Assembly (NCBI GenBank): GCA_019306065.1
Contig: JAFDMF010000017.1
Span: 1-35,927, forward strand
Length of the DNA: 35,927 nt
Direction: 5' to 3'
DNA from: Deltaproteobacteria bacterium
GTDB lineage: Bacteria > Desulfobacterota > Desulfobacteria > Desulfobacterales > JAFDMD01
Shown here: in pieces, positions 31,138-35,927 of the stretch
Layout: each line of letters starts with the position of its first letter
How positions within the stretch are numbered: position 1 is the first letter of the stretch
The notes under the pieces: model-generated
Databases searched by the model: none
Seen by the model: only the letters and a program-made list of their open reading frames with translations
What the model was told of the DNA's origin: nothing
Made by a program: the position numbers and the translations under genes

Positions 31138-32415
31138 CTAACTTTTTACCAAAGTTTGAATTGCTTTTAATGCCATGCCTGTAGCATTTTGATTTGACGA
31201 TACTACATCTAATGGCTTGTTGGCGCATCCCGCCGCAAACATTCCGCCTTTTTCAAAGTTGTTTATAAAGAAACCGTCGGAATTAACTTGTAAATCTGCC
31301 GGAATTTTAAATTGAGAAGCGGTAGGCTGCATACCCGTAGCAAGGACTACCATTTCTACGGTCTGTTTTATTTTTTCGCCGGTCAGAGTGTTTTCGGCTA
31401 CTACGGTAATGTTTTTACTATCGGAATCTTCAATAACTTCGGCAACTTTTCCTTTTATTAAATAAATTTTTTCATCTTCTTTGATTTTTTTATAAAATTT
31501 TTCATACTTGTTGCCCGGCGCTCTTACGTCTATATAAAATACATAAATATCCGCATCGGGATACTGTTCTCTTATATAGGTTGTCTGTTTTAAAGATGCC
31601 ATGCAGCAGATATATGAACAGTATGGAAGATGGTTTTCATCTCTTGAACCGGCGCATTGAACAAAAGCAATTGATTGAGGCTGGTTATTATCGGACGGGC
31701 GGACTATTTTACCTTTTGTAGGACCATTGGGAGCGGCAAGTCTTTCCATCATCATGTTGGTTATAATGTTGTCGTATTTGCCAAAACCGAGGTTGTCTAT
31801 TTTGGAAGCGTCATAAGGCTGCCAGCCTGTAGCCCAAACTATTGAACCTACATTAACTTCAACCTTTTTTTCTTCCATGTCAAAATCAATGGCATCGTAT
31901 TTGCATGCTTCTTTACATTTTTCAGCATCTTCGGTTTTTTTTAATTCCGGCGACATAACGTAACGTGCGGGAAACGCCATTTCAAATGGCAGATACGCCG
32001 CTTTTCTTTTATTCATAGAAAAATTAAATTCATTATCGGTTTCGATGCTGCAAACTTTTGCACACTCGCCGCAGCAGGTGCAGTTTTCGTTTACATATCT
32101 CGGAGCTATTTTAAGGGTTACATTATAAGCTCCGGGCTCTCCCTCTACTTTATCAACTTCCGTCATTGTCAATACTTTTACTTTGGGATTATCTTTTATG
32201 CGTCTGAAATTTATTTCCAAACCGCAGCTTGGGGGACATAATTTGGGGAAATACTGATTTAACTGAGCCACTCTTCCGCCTAATGAAGGAGTTTTTTCTA
32301 TTAAAAACACTTCATATCCTACTTCGGCAGCTTCAAGAGCGGTTGTTAATCCGCTGATTCCGCCTCCGACAACCATTATGCTGCCGTCAAAACCCCCTGA
32401 TTTTTCTATACTCAT
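31138..32415 (-). CDS. qmoA: QmoA, HdrA-like FAD subunit
   Basis: QmoA is the second HdrA-like flavoprotein of the Qmo complex. The 425-aa protein opens MSIEKSGGFDGSIMVVGGGI (the FAD-binding GGGISGL motif at residues 17-23), followed by LGGRVAQLNQYFPKLCPPSC near residues 45-64 and an iron-sulfur Cys cluster, CTCCGECAKVC, around 112. GWQPYDASKIDNLGFGKYDN and FVQCAGSRDENHLPYCSYIC are also as in known QmoA. It is the first gene of the qmo operon, preceded by AAAGGAGG. A 21-bp palindrome and a decayed ORF lie between it and aprA, and aprA has its own terminator, so the qmo genes may have their own promoter. No clear promoter boxes were seen. Confidence 0.95.
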   Translation of the reverse strand: MSIEKSGGFDGSIMVVGGGISGLTTALEAAEVGYEVFLIEKTPSLGGRVAQLNQYFPKLCPPSCGLEINFRRIKDNPKVKVLTMTEVDKVEGEPGAYNVTLKIAPRYVNENCTCCGECAKVCSIETDNEFNFSMNKRKAAYLPFEMAFPARYVMSPELKKTEDAEKCKEACKYDAIDFDMEEKKVEVNVGSIVWATGWQPYDASKIDNLGFGKYDNIITNMMMERLAAPNGPTKGKIVRPSDNNQPQSIAFVQCAGSRDENHLPYCSYICCMASLKQTTYIREQYPDADIYVFYIDVRAPGNKYEKFYKKIKEDEKIYLIKGKVAEVIEDSDSKNITVVAENTLTGEKIKQTVEMVVLATGMQPTASQFKIPADLQVNSDGFFINNFEKGGMFAAGCANKPLDVVSSNQNATGMALKAIQTLVKS

Positions 32416-32446
32416 AATATCAAAACCTCCTTTTTGGGTGATAATT

Positions 32447-32491
32447 CATAATTGGCGGCTTTTTTAATACATTAAAAAGCCGCCAATTATG
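32447..32491. repeat. Near-perfect 21-bp palindrome upstream of qmoA
   Basis: CATAATTGGCGGCTTTTTTA-AT and ATTAAAAAGCCGCCAATTATG enclose an AC loop, with one extra T. It sits 32 bp upstream of the qmoA start, just outside the ribosome-binding site. It could be a terminator for upstream transcripts, a stabilising 5-prime hairpin after processing, or an operator. Confidence 0.8.
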
Positions 32492-32493
32492 CC

Positions 32494-32685
32494 CTATCGC
32501 CTAAGATCGTCATATTTTTGGATTACATCTGTTTTATTAAGTAACTCAACGCTAACTTTTTCACTTCTGTCTTCTTTGCTTATAAGATCAACTCTATTAT
32601 CATTAGAAGAATTTATATTAAAAAGTATCCCCCATACATTAGTTCTTGATCCATATTCATACGCTCTAAATTTTTCCTGCTCGCG
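32494..32685 (-). pseudogene. Decayed ORF fragment between aprA and qmoA
   Basis: A 63-codon open frame without a start codon follows a TGA. It reads QEKFRAYEYGSRTNVWGILF, NINSSNDNRVDLISKEDRSE and KVSVELLNKTDVIQKYDDLR, ending at TAG. Its composition looks protein-like, unlike the rest of the gap, but I do not recognise it. A plus-strand ORF through the same DNA has implausible composition. This is probably the tail of a gene lost between aprA and qmoA. Confidence 0.35.
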
Positions 32686-32899
32686 TCAAACCAATAATAT
32701 TTTTGTTTATTTTTTGCAATTCCGGACGATAAAATATAGAGATCGTTTTTTTGAAAACTTGAGTATTTCCAATCCGACTATAGCCCATCTCATACAAAAT
32801 TTCTATGTTATGTTTGCTTGTATCGTTTCGCATCTATTAAACTTATCTAATTGTAAAAACGGATGGATAAATAGAACTGTTATAAGCCTTTACTCATTA

Positions 32900-32941
32900 A
32901 AAATGCCTCCAGACGCTTTATAAAGTATCTGGAGGCATTTT
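32900..32941 (-). terminator. Terminator of aprBA
   Basis: A 14-bp stem (AAAATGCCTCCAGA / TCTGGAGGCATTTT) with a loop of about 14 bases, about 40 bp after the aprA stop on the minus strand. The following ATTTTTA gives a T-rich tract. Confidence 0.8.
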
Positions 32942-32980
32942 AGTTTTGAAATTATCCTTTTAATAATTTATATTATAAGA

Positions 32981-34951
32981 TTAAGGAATAATTTTAATGT
33001 AATCTTTCTTAAATATATCCCATTTTCCAGCTGCAGGATCATATTTTGAATTTACAAAACAGAACCAGTTTGCATCGTCTTGTCCGGGATAATTCGCTTG
33101 ATAGTAGAAACCGGGATAACGGGTCTCTTTTCTGAACTGTATATGACGCAGATGCGCTTCAACTGTCCAGATACGATGATAGATTTCCCAGCATCTCATA
33201 AGTTCATGCAGATCGCCGGCTGCTAGTTTTTTGCAGTCTTCGCGCATGACATTCAATAAATCCATAACTATTTCAAGGGATTTGCTGCTTGTTTGATAGA
33301 AGGTAGCAGTTCCGCCGCCGTATTCGTTGGTAGCCTTCATCAAACGAAGAGCCATTCCGTCCGGTTTTAAATAGTTGGGGTTGATATCTATATCGGTTGT
33401 ATATTCGTAATTATCAAGGAATGTTCTGACAGGTTTATATACCAAGTCAACAAGTTCCTGTGCGGACTGTTTTAAAGTAGGAGTAAAGCCTGCATTGTCG
33501 CGGATAAATCTGCTCATCTCTTTTGCGGTAATACGTCCTTCCGCATGAGAACCGGAAGAGAATTTATGACCGGAGCAGCCTACGCCGTCGCCGGCAGTAA
33601 AGAGGCCGTTTACCGTAGTCATACGGTTATATACTTTTTCGTTATATTTGATTTTGTATGCATCCGGAATCCATTCGTAATCGGGGCCGGATACCCATAA
33701 TCCGCAGCAGCCGGAATGAGAACCGAGTAAATAAGGTTCTGTAGGCATAATTTCTGAATTTTTCTTTTCCGGCTCGGTATTGGTGGCGCACCATAGATTA
33801 GCCTGTCCGCATGTCATATCAAGGAAGTCTTCCCAAGCTTCTGATTCGAGATGTTTGATCTCTTTTTTATCCATTGTTTTTCCAATGTCTGCAAGCGCGG
33901 TTACGGTATCCATCATAATGGGTCCGCGTCCTTCTTTCATCTCAAACAGCATAAGGTGGTTTCTTAAACAGGTAGGAGTAATTGCGGCAGTTCCGTAAGG
34001 AGCAAAGTTTTCAAGCTCTTTTTTAGCAGCATCGCTTGCCGCAAAATTTTCGCCTAAGCCATTTAATGCTTTTGCTTTAAATAAAAGGAACCATGCGCCT
34101 ACGGGACCATAACCATCTTTAAAACGAGCCGGGGTGAATCTGTTTTCCATCATGGAAAGCTCCGCTCCTACTTTCATACACATGGTATATGTAGATCCCG
34201 CATTCCATACGGGATACCAAGCGCGTCCTTTACCTTCGCCTACGCTTCTGGGCTGATAAATATTTACAGCGCCGCCGCATGCTACCATAGCGGTTTTACA
34301 TTTAATTATATAAATTTTATTTTCACGAACCGAGAAGCCTACGGCGCCTGCGATTCTGTTTTTTTCGTTAGCGTCAAGAAGAAGTTCCACTATAAAGCAA
34401 CGCTCGATGATATTGTCTTCTCCCAAAGCAAGTTTAGCGGCTTCGGCAACGATTCTTTTATAAGACTCGCCATTGATCATTATCTGCCATTTTCCTGTGC
34501 GAACAGGTTTTGCGCCGGATTTAAGGGCTCCTACTTTCAAACCCTTTTTACCGTCAAGGTTTTTTCCCTCTTCACTTTTTTTCCATACGGGAAGTCCCCA
34601 TTCTTCAAAAAGATGAACCGAATCGTCAATATGACAGCCGAGGTCAAATATAAGGTCTTCGCGTACAAGACCCATAAGGTCGTTTCTTACCATTCTTACG
34701 TAATCGTCGATAGTATTTTCGCCGATATAAGTATTAATAGCGGAAAGTCCCTGAGCTACCGCGCCGCTTCTTTCCATTGCGGCTTTGTCGCAAAGTAAAA
34801 CTTTAGCATCTCCGCACCATTTTTTTACTTCAAATGCTGTTCCGCATGCAGCCATACCGCCGCCTACTATCAAGATATCGACTTCGCGTTCTTCGACTTC
34901 CGGATCTCTTACAGCTTTAAGCTCACCCAAAGATTTATTAGGTAATGCCAT
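32981..34951 (-). CDS. aprA: Adenylylsulfate (APS) reductase alpha subunit
   Basis: AprA is the FAD-containing catalytic subunit that reduces APS to sulfite and AMP. The 656-aa length is normal. The FAD-binding start VDILIVGGGMAACGTAFEVK is at residues 24-43; NRFTPARFKDGYGPVGAWFL near 270-289, HLMLFEMKEGRGPIMMDTVT near 335 and TVNGLFTAGDGVGCSGHKFS around 445-464 are highly conserved AprA segments. It lies downstream of aprB with a 47-bp spacer and an AAGGAGG ribosome-binding site, as in other sulfate reducers. The AMP it makes is recycled by adenylate kinase (adk, 8347). A terminator follows. No other phage or mobile gene interrupts it. Confidence 0.98.
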   Translation of the reverse strand: MALPNKSLGELKAVRDPEVEEREVDILIVGGGMAACGTAFEVKKWCGDAKVLLCDKAAMERSGAVAQGLSAINTYIGENTIDDYVRMVRNDLMGLVREDLIFDLGCHIDDSVHLFEEWGLPVWKKSEEGKNLDGKKGLKVGALKSGAKPVRTGKWQIMINGESYKRIVAEAAKLALGEDNIIERCFIVELLLDANEKNRIAGAVGFSVRENKIYIIKCKTAMVACGGAVNIYQPRSVGEGKGRAWYPVWNAGSTYTMCMKVGAELSMMENRFTPARFKDGYGPVGAWFLLFKAKALNGLGENFAASDAAKKELENFAPYGTAAITPTCLRNHLMLFEMKEGRGPIMMDTVTALADIGKTMDKKEIKHLESEAWEDFLDMTCGQANLWCATNTEPEKKNSEIMPTEPYLLGSHSGCCGLWVSGPDYEWIPDAYKIKYNEKVYNRMTTVNGLFTAGDGVGCSGHKFSSGSHAEGRITAKEMSRFIRDNAGFTPTLKQSAQELVDLVYKPVRTFLDNYEYTTDIDINPNYLKPDGMALRLMKATNEYGGGTATFYQTSSKSLEIVMDLLNVMREDCKKLAAGDLHELMRCWEIYHRIWTVEAHLRHIQFRKETRYPGFYYQANYPGQDDANWFCFVNSKYDPAAGKWDIFKKDYIKIIP

Positions 34952-34998
34952 ATTATATCCTCCTTAATTATATAACTTTTTAATTAAATTTTATGAAA

Positions 34999-35436
34999 CT
35001 ATACAGTAGCCTGAGGTTTTGGTATTTGATAACCGTCCGTCTCTTCGGTAGAAAGAAGACCGCTGTCAAGGTCTTTGCCTTTCAAGTCTGCATACGCATT
35101 AGCCTGTCCTTCGGGAGTTGTTCTGATGGGGAACTTAAATCTTTTTATAAGCCCGTTTCTGAACTTACATGTCCACATAATATCTTCGGTACCCATCATA
35201 GGCATAACGCTGCTTCCGAGAGGAACGAAGTCCGAATATCCTCTTACTTCGATTGCTTGGGTCGGGCAGATTTTTACGCAGGAAAAACATTCCCAGCACT
35301 GATCAGGTTCTTGATTATAGGCTTTCATAGCATTAGGGTCCAAAACCATAAGGTCGTTAGGACAAATATACATACAGGCAGTTTTATCGCCGCCTTTGCA
35401 GCCATCGCATTTTTCGGCAATTACATAACTTGGCAT
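34999..35436 (-). CDS. aprB: Adenylylsulfate (APS) reductase beta subunit
   Basis: AprB carries the two [4Fe-4S] clusters that pass electrons to the FAD of AprA. The 145-aa protein shows MPSYVIAEKCDGCKGGDKTA with CMYICPNDLM, and CWECFSCVKICPTQAIEVRG, the ferredoxin-like motifs. DFVPLGSSVMPMMGTEDIMW and RNGLIKRFKFPIRTTPEGQ form the AprB tail that wraps AprA. The start has AGGAGG a few bases upstream. It is the first gene of the aprBA unit, behind a strong promoter and a leader of about 170 nt. The order aprB-aprA then qmoABC is the usual one, but here the two units are separated by about 560 bp. Confidence 0.98.
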   Translation of the reverse strand: MPSYVIAEKCDGCKGGDKTACMYICPNDLMVLDPNAMKAYNQEPDQCWECFSCVKICPTQAIEVRGYSDFVPLGSSVMPMMGTEDIMWTCKFRNGLIKRFKFPIRTTPEGQANAYADLKGKDLDSGLLSTEETDGYQIPKPQATV

Positions 35437-35604
35437 TTATTATACCTCCTAAAAATTTATTTTTTAAAATATTAGACCACAGTCCGATTTGTTAAATTTT
35501 AAACTTTTTCAGCACCCCCCTTCCAAAAGAAATATGAAATTTACGTTTGTATATTTTTTGCTTAATTTATTTTAAAAATCAGATAGATAAAATTTTTTAT
35601 ACAA

Positions 35605-35621
35605 ATACTATGGCATAGTAT
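35605..35621. promoter_or_regulatory. 17-bp palindrome over the aprB -10 box (possible operator)
   Basis: ATACTATG-G-CATAGTAT is a perfect 8-bp inverted repeat with a single central base. It covers the -10 hexamer and probable start point of the aprB promoter, an ideal place for a repressor. No regulator gene is in view. Confidence 0.45.
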
Positions 35622-35643
35622 CATTAGCCTTTGCTATTGTCAA
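35615..35643 (-). promoter_or_regulatory. Sigma-70-like promoter of aprBA
   Basis: On the minus strand, TTGACA (35643-35638) is followed by a 17-base spacer and TACTAT (35620-35615). This is nearly consensus and the best promoter match in the window, fitting one of the most highly expressed genes of a sulfate reducer. Confidence 0.7.
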
Positions 35644-35801
35644 TATATTTATTCTTATTATTATATTTCCGAATTTAAGTTGCATAAAAGAGGCAAAAAC
35701 GATGGATTGTATTTATGGTGGAATTATTTAAAAAACTTAAAAAACCGTAAAAAAATATTTGGGGTCAGCAAAAGAAAAAATGAAAAAACTCGGGAGGAAA
35801 G

Positions 35802-35858
35802 ATGAAAAATAAAAATATTGATAACTTAGTTTTATTATGCAATAGGGATTGCCTCTAA
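35802..35858 (+). CDS. Short ORF with a strong ribosome-binding site
   Basis: An 18-codon frame, MKNKNIDNLVLLCNRDCL, is preceded by GGGAGGAAAG, the best Shine-Dalgarno-like sequence in the region. It lies divergent from aprB. It could encode a leader peptide or be the cut-down start of a lost gene; the two Cys (CNRDC) and short size give no family. Its coding status rests only on the ribosome-binding site. Confidence 0.3.
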   Translation: MKNKNIDNLVLLCNRDCL

Positions 35859-35899
35859 AGGACTTTTATATATCTAAAATACGGTAAGGAAAAATAGTT

Positions 35900-35927
35900 A
35901 TGAACGGTTATTATGCAAATGCAAACT
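35900..35927 (+). CDS. Possible start of a gene running off the window
   Basis: ATG at 35900 is preceded by AAGGAAAAA; nine residues (MNGYYANAN) are visible before the right edge. Too little is present to identify it. Confidence 0.3.

Larger units (their letters stand above)
35437..35801. other. Upstream region of aprB
   Basis: There is no gene here. It holds the aprB promoter and a leader of about 170 nt that includes a CCCCCC run near 35514 on the plus strand (GGGGGG in the transcript). The far side has no recognisable elements. Confidence 0.6.

Noticed and set aside
32489-32923. 144-codon plus-strand ORF between qmoA and aprA
   Set aside because: Starts in the 21-bp palindrome, lacks a ribosome-binding site, has Ser/Leu/Phe-heavy composition and overlaps a more protein-like minus-strand remnant and the aprA terminator.
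35605-35621. Palindrome as a family A-D repeat copy
   Set aside because: It shares no sequence with the intergenic families and is positioned on the promoter, so an operator is the better reading.

Overview
The window is AT-rich bacterial chromosome that most likely comes from a sulfate-reducing member of the Desulfobacterota (old Deltaproteobacteria). The evidence is an adenylylsulfate reductase pair (aprBA) with its electron-transfer complex (qmoABC), the alternative heme pathway enzyme AhbD, a Desulfovibrio gigas-type metal-binding adenylate kinase, a HesB-like protein with an in-frame UGA (probable selenocysteine), and a Gram-negative Mla lipid-transport operon. I see no plasmid or phage genes and no rRNA, tRNA or CRISPR array.

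Layout. 1-1.7 kb: the tail of a histidine kinase, a strong terminator and an unrecognised lipoprotein. 1.7-4.5 kb: a tight plus-strand operon of rnc, a radical SAM protein and ispG. 4.5-7.4 kb: a Fic-family gene remnant, then a GldF/GldG-like ABC permease pair with no visible ATPase. 7.4-9.1 kb: the HesB-like selenoprotein (minus strand) and adk. 9.2-13 kb: ahbD, a WecA/MraY-family transferase and a radical SAM protein with a Cx4Cx2C cluster motif. 13-18.8 kb (minus): a DEAD-box helicase, a glycyl-radical (NrdG-type) activase and a 966-aa single-chain restriction-modification-like protein. 19-24.2 kb: a lamin-tail/DUF2278 remnant, yggS, then mlaA and mlaE-F-D-C. 24.3-27.4 kb: DUF166, a ParA-like ATPase, a thioesterase and a crotonase. 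27.6-35.4 kb (minus): qmoC, qmoB, qmoA, aprA and aprB, with a strong sigma-70-like promoter upstream of aprB.

The most striking feature is not a gene. Almost every loose intergenic gap is built from a few families of imperfect palindromes, called A, B, C and D here. Family B runs from an end like ACGCAAAAAA-AATGATTATAA to an end like AATATAAACAGAGGAAA. The first end supplies stop codons to the ORFs it abuts (Fic remnant, lamin-tail remnant, the RM-like protein, mlaE, probably ahbD). The second end supplies the Shine-Dalgarno sequence of at least three downstream genes. Family A is a roughly 80-145 bp palindrome that sits exactly between convergent genes. Together they look like small non-autonomous mobile or REP/MITE-like elements that have been taken over as gene boundaries.

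Functionally, apr-qmo forms the APS-reduction branch of sulfate respiration (AprAB in the cytoplasm, QmoABC linking it to the quinone pool). AhbD makes heme by the siroheme route, Mla maintains outer-membrane lipid asymmetry, and the crotonase and thioesterase suggest acyl-CoA metabolism. All assignments rest on reading the sequence and recalled family features; no database search was run.
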